From Anaspis maculata (Eukaryota > Arthropoda > Insecta > Coleoptera > Scraptiidae): DNA of 64,000 nucleotides. The stretch spans positions 27,636,377 to 27,700,376 of the forward strand of contig OX421968.1 of the NCBI GenBank assembly GCA_949128115.1, given 5' to 3'. The translations under genes and the position numbers were made by a program. The notes beneath the pieces were generated by a model. The model was not told the DNA's origin. It did not search any database and worked only from the letters and a program-made list of their open reading frames with translations. The stretch's first letter is position 1; every line of letters starts with the position of its first letter. Shown here piece after piece: positions 33,709-44,023 of the stretch.

Positions 33709-34541
33709 GTTGCAAAAGCATTGCATTTTTAAATAAGAGTGGCATGTGTACGTCGATTGGCAAGCAAAAGTGGCATCAGAATGGAAGGTGGCAAGATAGA
33801 TATTAGATAGTGACAAAAAGTGGCGGAGAATTTGTTGCGTTTCCGAGTGCGAGTCCCGCTGTGGAAACCGGAAAAAGGAAGAGTTACATTTTCACCGTTT
33901 TCCGTCGAAAGCGAAAGACGCAGTTTAGATAGTCAAGATGACAAACAAACTCGGCACTGTAGAAAATATGACTACGAGAAAAACTTGGGAAGTATCGCTA
34001 AAAATGGGAACTTTATAGGGCGGCATCGAAGACGCACAGCTTCTGCGATAGGTTTGCATGTCCCGGACTGGCCTGCTTTGCAAGTACATTTAAACGTTGC
34101 AATTCCACAGAAACTGCTACTACTATTTCTATTAATTACATTCCCAGTTACCTCGTGAGGAGATTCATACAATGCGCTTGTTTGTAAACACAATCCAAAT
34201 ATGTCTATGTTTAAATTGGTGCTTGATTCGGTTCGCTTTCGACCACACAACACAAGAAATTGTGACTTCAGAATTCCCTCTCCCATCACGATACATCGAG
34301 AAACCGTTGAGGCCATCGAGTGATTGAAAACCTCCACAACACTCAATTGCGCTTCTGCCATTTTCGAGTTCCACCGCAATACTAATCAACCACGTTTCAC
34401 GTCTGGAGGACATTAAAAACCGCTTACTACTGATAAGATTTTTGAACGCGCGGGCAACAATCCGTGCACTATCCGACATGTTTGTTTACATGCGAAGCGC
34501 ATCAGCAGCGCCACCATCGGTGATTGATGTTACTCGCCAAT

Positions 34542-34671
34542 AGCTGCGATGCTCGACGTACGCAACAGTGAAAAAACGGCCCTGCTGTATTGTTGGTTGC
34601 CTGATATCACTTACATGTGAAAATGCATGTCCTCCACAAAGCGCAGTACGTTATTGCCATTCAAAAACAAG
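34542..34671. other. Short unassigned flank ending in AAACAAG
   Basis: DNA between SWIM copy A and HINE-2. AAACAAG at 34665-34671 directly precedes the HINE-2 5' end. Confidence 0.5.
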
Positions 34672-34797
34672 CGAATATGCCTCATAGGCATGAGGCTCAG
34701 TAGCGCACTTCCTTTTTGAAGGATTATAGGACGCAAGATGTTGATTAGGGTTCTATCCGAGGTTCTATCGTTATTTGGGAAAAAATTCCAATATAGC

Positions 34798-37299
34798 CAG
34801 GCGCGTGCTGGTCCGCCGGGCAGCCGGGAATTTCCCGGTAGGCCCTCAGCCGTAGGGCCTCGATGGGCCTTTTTTGTCGTTTTTTTTTATATTTTTAGAT
34901 TTTATGAATTTTTTTGAAGCATGAAATTGACTATTGAGCATGTAATTGATTTCCAAACTTTTTAGATCATGATGATTGTAGTTGTGATTGCAAACAAAGA
35001 AGTGAGGAAAATGATATATTGAAATTATGATATGACAATTTGAATTTCGAACGGGATAACAATTAACAACGGTGAGAAATGAAGATTATCTGATGATGTA
35101 TAATTATTGTCAATTTTTGGGACGTGCCTTAGTAGTTTCGATTTGCTGAATAATGTTGAATTAAAAAAAACATAATCTGATTCTTCTTTATCTGATTCTT
35201 CTTTATGTTTTTCGCAGCCTGTTAAAATTCTGTAACATAAAATATCTCTGGATTTAACTTCAACAAAAAACCTTTTTGTAGAACGTGCTGCCCGTTGACC
35301 AGTTGTCAAAGACAAAAAGGTCTTTTGTTGAGAATTCTTATGTGTTTAAACAAAAAATGAGTGGATCAAATGGTAAGAAACCGAGAGCATACAAACGCTG
35401 TAAACCCTTAGGTATGTGAACCTTTGAAAACGAGTTTCTGAATGTATGAGGTAACATTGAAATGTAAATCAGTGGAAATTATTGAAAGTTGCACTTTTTT
35501 TTGGGGGGTGGGAGTTAGAGGCGGCGCCATATCAAAAGTAGCCTATTCTTTCCCATTTTTAGTTAGCTATCCATCTAGCGAAAGAATTGGATCGCTATGT
35601 CTTCGGGTTTATGTTTTCCATTTATATCTTACTTTGAGGGCAGCGTGTGGGGGTGGCAGCATTCGGCAAAGTAACTGTTGCACAGTTTGAGTTGAGAGTT
35701 TCTGAATGTTTAAGGAAATATGACAATCAGTGAAAATTGTGAAAGTTGCATTTATTTTGTTTGGGGGCGGGAGCTGGAGGCGGCGACTAATCAAAAGTGG
35801 CCTATATCTTCCCATTTTCAGTCAGCTATCTATATAGCGGAACAATTTGATCGCTATGTCTTCAGGGTTATATTTTACATTCATCTCTTACTTTGGGGGC
35901 GGCGTGTGGGAGCGGCAGAGTTTGGCGAAGAAATTCTTCCACAGTTTGAGTTGGGAGTTTCTGAATGTTTGGGGTAACATTAAAATGTAATTCAGTGGAA
36001 ATTATTGAAAGTTGCACTTTTTTCTTTTGGGGGTGGAAGTTAGAGGCGGCGCCATGCCAAAGGTAGCCTATTCTTTCCCATTTTTAGTTAGCTATCCATA
36101 TAGCGAAAGAATTGGATCGTTATGTCTTCGGGTTAATGTTTTTCATTCATCTCTCACTTTGAGGGCAGCGTGTGGGGGCGGCAGCATTCGGCAAAGTAAC
36201 TGTTGCACAGTTTGAGTTGGGAGTTTCTAAATGTAAGGGAAATATGACAATCAGTGAAAATTGTGAAATATGCATTTTTTTTGTTTGGAGGCGGCAGCTG
36301 GAGTCGGCGGCTAATTAAAAGTGGCCTATATTTTTCCAATTTCAGTCAGCTATCAATATAGTGAAAGAATTAGATCTCTATGTCTTCAGGTTCATGTTCT
36401 ACATTTATCTCTCACTATGGGGGCGGCGTGTGGGAGCGGCAGCGTTCGGCCAAGCAAATGTTGCACAATTTGAGTTGGCAGTTTCTATATATTTGAGAGA
36501 ACATCTCAATCAGTAAAATTGTGAAAGTTGCACTATTTGTCGTTTGGGGGCGGAATCTGGGGGCGGCGACTAACCAAAAGTAGCCTATCCTCCCCAGTTT
36601 TTAGTCAGCTGTTCATATACCGAAAGAACTAGATCGCTATGTCTTCGGGTTTATGTTTTTCATTTTAAAGTGATTGGGGGCGGTTTTTAGCAGTTTTTTC
36701 ATGTCGGCGGCGTATATTGATGACGGAATGTTTCTTGGCTTACGTTTATAAGTGGCAACTATGTATTATTCAAAAAATGAGAACACCAGAGCATCAGGTC
36801 TGGTAAAAAGTGCAATATTATGTTATTTCAAGTTTATCGGGGGCGGTTTTCTCTATGTTGGCGGCGCAATATAGACATCCAATATAGCCTAGCCCTCCTT
36901 TGGGAGTGGCAGCTATGTAACAGCGAAAAAATTAGAAAGCTAGGTCGTCTAGTTTGGGAGGAGTTCGAGGAACGGACGGACGGACGGACAAAGCGGTTGC
37001 AATAGCGATTTTCATCAAGATTGAAAATGCGCTAAAAACTGGTACTTACTTAAAATTTGCTTTCGGTATTATTATTAGCTCTATTATTATCATTATCCCG
37101 AAAAAAAATTGTCTGCGGCGTCGTTCTTCTCGCTTCGCTTGCGCTTCAAAAAATAGGTGTAATCTTTTCACTTTTATTATTCAAAAATTCCCCTGTCCTG
37201 ATTTTGATTTTTCGAAACTGGCAACTCTAGTGGAGGGGGGGGAGGGACCTTTTGCCATGAATTTGCCCAGGCCCTCTTGAGGATCCCAGCACGCGCCTG
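34798..37299. mobile_element. hAT-type element, 2.5 kb, inserted in HINE-2
   Basis: The ends CAGGCGCGTGCTGG (34798) and CCAGCACGCGCCTG (ending 37299) are perfect 14 bp inverted repeats starting CAGG. The flanks AATATAGC (34790-34797) and AATATGGC (37300-37307) are an 8 bp target duplication with one mismatch. Together they identify hAT. No transposase is recognisable. A short MSGSNGKKPRAYKR start near 35358 could be a transposase N-terminus but is too short to tell. It was invaded by HINE-1 copy 3. Confidence 0.75.
35423..37042 (+). mobile_element. HINE-1 copy 3, 5'-truncated, inside the hAT element
   Basis: It starts abruptly inside a repeat unit (TTTCTGAATGTATGAGG), has four core units (GCGTGTGGG boxes near 35645, 35900, 36168 and 36425), a five-unit ACGG tract at 36972-36989 and the normal 3' end GAAAATGCGCTAAAAA followed by CTGG. 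The GTAGCGCATTTTC 5' region of copies 1 and 2 is missing. Confidence 0.75.
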
Positions 37300-37470
37300 A
37301 ATATGGCGACCAAACTAGCCGCAGAATCATGAAACTCGGCTTGAAAATCAGAATGATCGTACTAAACAAGGGTAAGTTCAAAGTTTCATGAAAATCGTTC
37401 CGGTAATACACCTCTCCCGTCGGACAATTTTGGACCCAGTGCGCAGGCAATATAACTATATTCAAAATTG
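37300..37470 (+). repeat. HINE-2 tandem unit, left part
   Basis: AATATGGCGACC, GAATCATGAAACTCGGCTTG, AATGATCGTACTAAACAAGG and TTTCATGAAAATCGTTCC match the units at 40.1-40.8 kb. A divergent end follows up to the LINE-B 3' end near 37500. Confidence 0.7.
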
Positions 37471-37499
37471 AGGTTGGCACGTCTGACGGGTATCGGTGC

Positions 37500-39800
37500 A
37501 TATTAAGAAGGATTTATTTCCAACAGGCAAAAGTGCCCAGTCATAGGAAAATACAACAATAGAATAATCACAGAAGAATATCACTAGTCACAATAATTTA
37601 AAATACTGGTCTGTATAACATTAAAGGAATCAAAGAAAATATCACAGTCTGTCGAATGTCTATTATAATTGCTGCACACAGTGTATATCGGACTCCTGAT
37701 TAAAGCATTGCTGTTGGGAGTGTCGCAGTAAAAAGTAGAACGGTGTCTCGCATTTAATCGAGGCACCAAAAATTTGAGTCGCTCAAGAAGCTCTGGGCAG
37801 TCGATAGAATTCTGTATTAAATTGTACAAAAATCTGACACTCAACACTGTGTGTCTTTTCTCCAGCGAGATAACCTCGTGCCTGATCAACAACAAATTGT
37901 GGTCGAACCCCTGAGGAGGATACACACCATCAAGCGTGAATGACAAAAATTTTAAGAATCTTCTCTGGACTGATTCAAGTCTGTTCACGTGAGTGCTGTA
38001 TATGGGATACCAAATCAATGAAGCATATTCCAGCTTTGATCTTACTAGACTGCAATAAAGTGCTTTGAGACAAGAAGCACTCTTGAACTCTCTGCAGTTG
38101 CGATATACGAAACCAAGCATCCTGAGTGAAGACGAAATTACATCATCCACGTGATACCTGAAAGAAAAAGAACTGTCAAAGACGACTCCGAGATCCCTAA
38201 CAACTTCACCACGCCTTACGACCACCCGGCCTATATTATAGTCATGCGTGACTGGTCTCAGCTTTCTGGTGAATGTGACCACAACGCACTTATCAACGTT
38301 CAGAGAGAGGCCGTTTCCACTGCACCACTCACAAACAGCATCCACACATCTCTGCAATGCAGCACAATCAAACATCGTATCTATCGTAGAGTAAATTTTC
38401 AGGTCATCAGCGAACATCAGCTTATTACAGTTTATTGCCTCAGCTAAGTCGTTTATATAGATTAGAAATAGCAGTGGTCCCCACTTGGCACCCTGAGCAA
38501 CTCCAGAAGTTGGAACATATGGACCGGACCTAGTGAAGCGACACGTGACACGATGCTCTCTATCAAAGAGATAGGAGCGAAACAACTGCAACAGTGGTGA
38601 GGAAAAGCCAAGTCTATCAAGCTTACGCATCAGCAGGTTCAGATCTATCTGATCAAAAGCCTTAGAAATGTCCGTGTAGATCACGTCGACCTGTCCGTGC
38701 GAATCCAAAACCTCAGACACATGCTGCGAAAAGCATGCCAGATTCGTGACGGTGGATCGCTTCTCCACAAAACCATGCTGAGACAATGAAATGTGACCCT
38801 TGACCAATGGGTAAATCTGATCATAAAGAATGATATCAAAAAGTTTAGCAAAATTAGAGAGAAGGGAAATGGGTCGGTAATTGTTCAGCATTGTGGAGTC
38901 ACCTTTCTTCAGCACTGGACAGACGCGCGTTTGCTTCCAGATCTTGGGATAAGTTGAAGTAGATATAATCAAATTGAAGAGGTATTGTAGTGGATCGGCA
39001 AAGACGCGGGAGCAGTCCCGAACCAGAAAACCAGGTATCATATCCTCACCCGAGGTCATATTATTTTTCAACTTTCTTGATGCTCTGACTACATCATCCT
39101 CAGTCACCGGCACCGTACCAACACAGCCCCGAGTTCCACCCCCGGAGAAAAGTTGCGGGTCCACGCTTAGCGAAGCATCGGGTAAAGTGTAAACGCTGCT
39201 GAAATACTTGGCGAACGCTTCTGCTACGGTATCAGGACTATCGTACTCAACACCATCTGCATCCCTCACGACGCCGGGGACACCGGAGCCACCACTTTTA
39301 CCGCGCACGAACGACCAGAACCCCCGAGGATCCGTTGTAAGGCGATTCGCAGTCTCACTCAAAAAGTCACGGTAGTCTCGCCGCAACACGGACCTTACGG
39401 AGGCTCTTATGTCCCGGAACTTCTTCAGCAGATGTTGATCTCCACTCTTCTTGTACATTTTGTGTACTCGCTGCTTCCGACTCAACAAGCGTATCACCTC
39501 ACCCGAAAACCAATGTGGGTAAGATCTGTTCTTCTCTACAGGCTTGAAGTAAGGAACTGCACTCTGGAAAACTTAGTTCAAGATCTTGTAGAATTCGCTG
39601 CAAGCTAAATCGACGTCATTGATACCATACAAGTTACTCCAGTCAGTCAAACTCAAAGATTCATACAGCAGCGGAAAACAGGCCTTTCTGAAGTTGAACA
39701 TTTTGCCTCCCGAACAATTGCGAATCAGCTGCGGCGACCCTGAAATGTGAAAAGACACCAGCAGTGCAGTGCAGTGCATATTATCTACTGTCAGTGTCAA
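37500..39800 (-). mobile_element. LINE-B, Jockey-superfamily LINE, 5'-truncated
   Basis: The 3' end on the minus strand is TTGGAAATAAATCCTTCTT near 37500. The coding part begins in the last residues of the endonuclease (ALLVSFHISGS, about 39770). The 280 bases beyond to about 40080 could not be assigned to LINE or HINE-2. It is embedded in HINE-2: the tandem unit GATCGTACTA occurs on both sides. Confidence 0.7.
37584..39800 (-). pseudogene. LINE-B ORF2: linker, reverse transcriptase and C-terminus, one in-frame stop
   Basis: One frame runs 739 codons with a single TAA at 39573-39575. Downstream of that stop, the frame continues through YFKPVEKNRSYPHWF. RT blocks are LNNYRPISLLSNFAKLFD, SLSQHGFVEKRSTVTNL, VIYTDISKAFDQI, TSGVAQGAKWGPLLFLIYIN (an unusual variant of GVPQGS) and LMFADDLKIY with the catalytic FADD. 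The C-terminal blocks EYASLIWYP, VQRRFLKFLSF, LDGVYPPQGF and DCPELL follow. Apart from the stop and the missing endonuclease the enzyme looks whole, so this is a relatively young copy. Confidence 0.85.
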
Positions 39801-40139
39801 TTCTCTAGTTTCACATTTTTGTCATTGCGTTGCAACAGTATGCATTTATGCATTGAAAACCATAGTAAAAACTGGTACTACCTAACTAAAATTGATAGTA
39901 ATTATGGTTATGGTATGCAGGATCAAATGTATGACACTCATCAGATAGAATTGAAAATTAACCTCAAAAATGCCTTTGTAAACAATCAACAGAAAATGAA
40001 CTGAACATGTGCAGTTTAGTCTACTTACTATATGTTAAACAACCTACTACCAGAATAGCCAATTATGTCCAAACCCCAAGCGAAATTTCCCCATGACACC
40101 GGCGCACGTACGCAGGGGGTTCCCGAGTTGATATCGCGG

Positions 40140-40770
40140 TGGGATAGGTGTATAAGAGATTTCAGTATGGCGGCCAAAATGGCGGCGGAATGTTGAACTT
40201 TGGCTAGAAAATGAGAATGATCGAACGAAACGAGGGTAGGTAAGTTCCATGAAAATCGTTCCACTGATAAGAAATTTCAATATGACAGTCAAGATGGCGG
40301 CGGAATCATGAAACTTAGCTTGGAAGTAAGAAGGTTCATACGAGACAAGATTAGGTTCCATGTTGCATGACAATTATTCAACTAATAAGAGATTTCAATA
40401 TGGCGGTCAAGATGACGGCGGAATCATAAAATTTAGCATGAAAATAGGAATGATCGTACTGGACAAAAGTTCCAAGTTTCATGAAAATCGTTATACTAAT
40501 AAGAAATTTCAATATGGCAGCTAAGATGGCGGCAGAATCGTGAAATTCGGCTTGAAAATGAGAATTATCGTACTAGACAAGGATAAGTTTCAAGTTTCAT
40601 GAAAATCGTTTCAGTAATAAGACACTTAGATATGACAGCCAAAATGGCGGCACAATCATGAAATTCGACTTGAAAATAAGAATGATCGTACTAGACAAGG
40701 ATAAGTTCCAAGATTCATGACAATCGTTCAACTAATAAGAGATTTCAATATGGCGGCCAAGATGGCGGCG
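40140..40770 (+). repeat. HINE-2 tandem array, about five to six ~115 bp units
   Basis: Units begin near 40150, 40270, 40395, 40510, 40625 and 40745 with AATATGGCGGCCAAGATGG or a variant. Each contains CATGAAAATCGTTC and TAATAAGAGATTTC. Single units or parts also occur at 37300 and, more degenerate, at 7530-7800. Confidence 0.8.
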
Positions 40771-40903
40771 GAATTATTAAGCCAATCTGCTTATTTGGTC
40801 CTTGAGGATCTAAGCTATCCATCGAATAAAGTTCAAGGGCTGTAGCTTCATTCCCAGGACTCGATGCTGGGAATCACAGTCCTCGTCTAGGACTAGATGC
40901 TGT

Positions 40904-40930
40904 GACGGACGGACGGACGGACGGACGGAC
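40904..40930 (+). repeat. (GGAC)n tract near the HINE-2 3' end
   Basis: Six to seven GGAC units followed by AAAGCGAGGAC. It holds the same position and motif as in HINE-1. Confidence 0.85.
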
Positions 40931-40977
40931 AAAGCGAGGACAAAAGCGCCTTCCCGTTTGGAGAAGTGCTCTTTAAA

Positions 40978-43618
40978 CACTTGTATGAATTGACCATATT
41001 AATTATTCAGAGCGCAGTCGCAGATCGGGGAGAGAGACAACCACATGTGCTGGGTTGAAACTCCCATAAGAATATGCATGTTGAATGACTTTGTAAAATG
41101 ATCAATTCAAGGTGCAAATTGACAATTTCAACAAATGTATAACATAGCAAGTGTGTAAAAAGAAATACCTGACCTACTTTTCACCATATTGAAATGGAAA
41201 ATCTTGCTGTGAAGTTTATGCGAAGCAATTTAGAATGGGGTTTTTGAATCCAAAACAATTTCAAATTACCCGCCATATTTTATTGCACAACTTCCGCTAA
41301 CGAGAATTTTGACAGCGCTTGAAAGCGAACCGAGCGTCAGCCGTCACGTAAAAGTATGGTTAAAAAGGTTAAAACGTCCCAAGAATCAAGAAAACACCTT
41401 GAAATCGTAAATTCTGACAGCGACAGCAAAGTTCCGTTTTCTATGCATGCTGTGGCGCGCGAGATCTTCTACTGCAGTGCGCATGGTCACAGGCACATAC
41501 CTAACTTACAAATGACTAGTGGAAGGGGAAAGTGAGAATAATTAATATGGTCTATTGAAAAGCAAATAGAGAAATTACACACGTCAACTACCTACTTTTC
41601 ACGACTTTCTTCCCGTTTTCTGTGTTTTATTCCTTCTTTTTAAACGTACTTTAACTCGTACTTATGCTTTTGCGCGATACTTTCAGAGCATTGTTATCCT
41701 TTTTCTTTGCGCTCTTCCGCTATTTCTTCTTGCATTTCATTCCTTGTTTACACACGCGTCGACTGCCTTTTTGCGACTTTCTTCCCGTTCCGTGTGACTT
41801 ATTCCTTCTTTTCAATGTTTTTTTTTACGATTGCTGTGATTATTAGCCCTGTTTCTTGTTTTAATTACGACGCGTTCTTTTTAGCTTCTCCCCGCCTAAT
41901 ATCCTAGACAGACTACACGTTGATGATCATTACACTTAATGCCTTAATGATCATCAACGATTAACGTTAAATGACGATTGCGAATTTGGGGGTGGCACAC
42001 TGCAAATCGTAATGAGCCCATGAGTGTAAGTAGAGCTAGGCAACCAGTTATACTGGTGCCTACCATGTCAACCTACCCCCTACTCGCTACCGACTTGACG
42101 GTTAGTGATTACGGGATTCGCCGCCAGTTAGAGACTGACACTGTACCAAGACGGTCCCGAGTCGTTACCATTGTTACTCAATAAATACGATCTAATGCAA
42201 TCTCGAGTGTCTTTTAATACACCCATTAATAATGAGCTTGCGCCGTAGCGCATGAATAAACGTGGCGATCAATTTTCCCCCAAAATATCAATGCCAAAAT
42301 TGTCGAATGGGCCGAAGTATTGGGCTATTATTGATTGCCATAAACATCTATAATTATAATATCTATTTCATAATTTAGGTGACAATGTGAGGTGGTATTT
42401 AGCTTAGATTCCATTCAATCAAGAAATCAAGGTGTGAACATTGCAAGCGATAACAAAATAATTATTGCTTGCAATGTTCACAACACATCATACTATCTTT
42501 ATTTGTTGCCAAACTATATGTTGAATTTGTATTGGGTCGAAAGAAATGGAGGAAAGGAAGAATAAGAGACTGATGATTTAGTCAACCTGATCAAAATCGC
42601 ATAGTCCCATAGTCTAACCAACTTTTAAGCGCGGCGGGTCTATGTGCGCGGCTGGCAAGTGGCAACTTAGATGAGTGGCAAGTCAACTGAGAGATGCACG
42701 GAGATGCATGTTATAGTTCATATGTTCGTATCTATCGTGTGGTTCATTATAATTTTTTTTTGTAATTTTTCAACTGCTTTTGCGACAAGTACCTACTTTC
42801 CATTTCGCTTGCTTTTGCAAAATTTCACATTTTTCACGACGGACGTTTTGGAATATACTTAATGTTTGAAAGCTATCAGCGTAGTTTCAGCTATGGAAAT
42901 AAACACTTATATAGGTACTTACCTATCTATCTCACGGATACTTACGCAAGAACCTATTCCCTCATCAATAAATTCGACTTTGCAAAGAATAGAGTACCGC
43001 CAACCGATACTGTGCTACAAGTTCGCATTGTTCGTATCATCCAACTTTCGCGAACAGGCGGTCATTTGTTATGTAAAGCGATGAGATTTTTCAATTTTTC
43101 GTTCTTGCTTATACGGGCATAGCTTCCCCTCAATCAGTTTGACACCTCCCGGGGTGAAGTTTTGAAACGGGCGGAACGTCATAGTGAAGCATGAAAACTC
43201 AAGTAACTGTACAAAATTATGTCTTTCTATCACAAACGGTTTCGCCTCGGGTTTCGCAGATGCCATAAAAACTACATCCAAAAGTCAACATTGGAGGAAT
43301 GTATCTCTCTATTCTCTCTTAGGAAGCATTTTCGTATGAAGTCAAGTTTGGTTGAGTCGACCTATTTTGTTGTCAGGAATATGTGATATCTTTTTGTATA
43401 ATCATTTCTGCGATACCTGTATAACCTGTATTGTTGGGCAATAAAGTGTATTATTGTTATTCATTACAGATCTGATGCTTTATACCGACCTGTCAGAAAA
43501 ATTAACTGGGACCAACAAGCTGAGGCCCTATTTCTAGAAAGGATGTGATCCGTTCACATGTGAAGTTCCCAGGCAACTAGGGCCTGTGATTGGCTGCACC
43601 AAGATTGCCCGCAGTGAT
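40978..43618. other. No gene seen (2.6 kb), two small hairpins
   Basis: No supported gene. T-rich ORFs at 41664-41907 are compositional. GTTGATGATCATTA and TAATGATCATCAAC form a hairpin at 41919-41961. The 42433-42484 hairpin is listed separately. ATAAATACGATCTAATG near 42183 could be an LTR or retroposon end, but nothing supports it. Confidence 0.5.
42433..42484. other. Near-perfect 52 bp hairpin
   Basis: GTGTGAACATTGCAAGC, then GATAACAAAATAATTATT, then GCTTGCAATGTTCACA: a 16-18 bp stem with an AT-rich loop. It is too short for a typical pre-miRNA and might be a minimal MITE. Unknown. Confidence 0.5.
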
Positions 43619-43789
43619 AAATAATAAATAAATAAATAAATACTTTATTTCCAAAAGGTGTTACACCCTATGCGAAGGAAAAAAAAATATAAAAACAATA
43701 CTTATATTTTACAAAAGAAAAAAGAGGAGGACAGAAAATAGCAGATAAATTAAAATGAGGTACATTCTGCAAAACATGTCAGCGCATCC

Positions 43790-44019
43790 ATCACTGCCCA
43801 ACATCAATGCCGTGTGAGTCGTGAATGCTAGAAACAATAAAACGTAAAGAATGAAAATTGATATCGCACTGTCGGGCAACCTTATTGAATTCACAGCATA
43901 AGATTGAGACGGGAGAGTTGAAAAGGAGGTTGGTTCTGGAGGCCTGGTTATAAAAAGTTACACACTGCCTGGAGTTGGCACGTGGAACATAAAAATTAAT
44001 TTTTGACAATAGATATGAA
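43790..44019 (-). pseudogene. LINE-C ORF2, C-terminal piece
   Basis: INFYVPRANSRQCVTFY and CDINFHSLRFI align with the last ~60 residues of LINE-B (LVPRLNARHRSTFYC, CDIFFDSFNVI). It continues directly from the piece at 46331 once the palindrome is removed. Confidence 0.7.
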
Positions 44020-44023
44020 CAGT

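Larger units (their letters stand above)
33084..34541 (-). mobile_element. SWIM-fragment TIR element, copy A, with nested MITEs
   Basis: ATTGGCGAGTTTCAAGATCG at 33084 and GTTACTCGCCAAT ending at 34541 are the family ends, reversed relative to copies B and C. On the minus strand, 34479-34165 encodes 104 residues (MSDSARIVARAFKN, RRETWLISIAVELENGRS, HRHIWIVFTNKRI). A second frame then reads FKCTCKAGQSGTCK, the SWIM motif, but the final His is Pro (CKP) in this copy. The element is about 400 bp longer than B and C because of the insert listed next. Confidence 0.75.
34672..40977 (+). mobile_element. HINE-2: second Helentron-like element, split by a hAT element and by LINE-B
   Basis: The 5' end CGAATATGCCTCATAGGC forms a hairpin (GCCTCAT with ATGAGGC) and is followed by CTCAGTAGCGCACTTCC, closely matching the 5' end of HINE-1. 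The 3' end is (GGAC)n at 40904-40930, then AAAGCGAGGAC and GGAGAAGTGCTCTTTAAA, so GCACTTC is the subterminal inverted repeat. The core is a ~115 bp tandem unit. Without the hAT element (34798-37299) and the LINE-B region, it is about 1.5 kb. Joining the pieces relies on the hAT target duplication and on the shared tandem unit on both sides. Confidence 0.6.

Noticed and set aside
35025..35315. 96-codon minus-strand ORF inside the hAT element as a transposase piece
   Set aside because: No hAT dimerisation or zinc-finger motif. The composition is AT-driven.
40140..40770. CRISPR-like regular array
   Set aside because: Units are contiguous ~115 bp tandem repeats with no unique spacers, in a clearly eukaryotic mobile element.
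41664..41907. Phenylalanine-rich ORFs that could look like membrane segments
   Set aside because: The DNA is a T-rich tract. There is no start context, no motif and no neighbour to support a gene.
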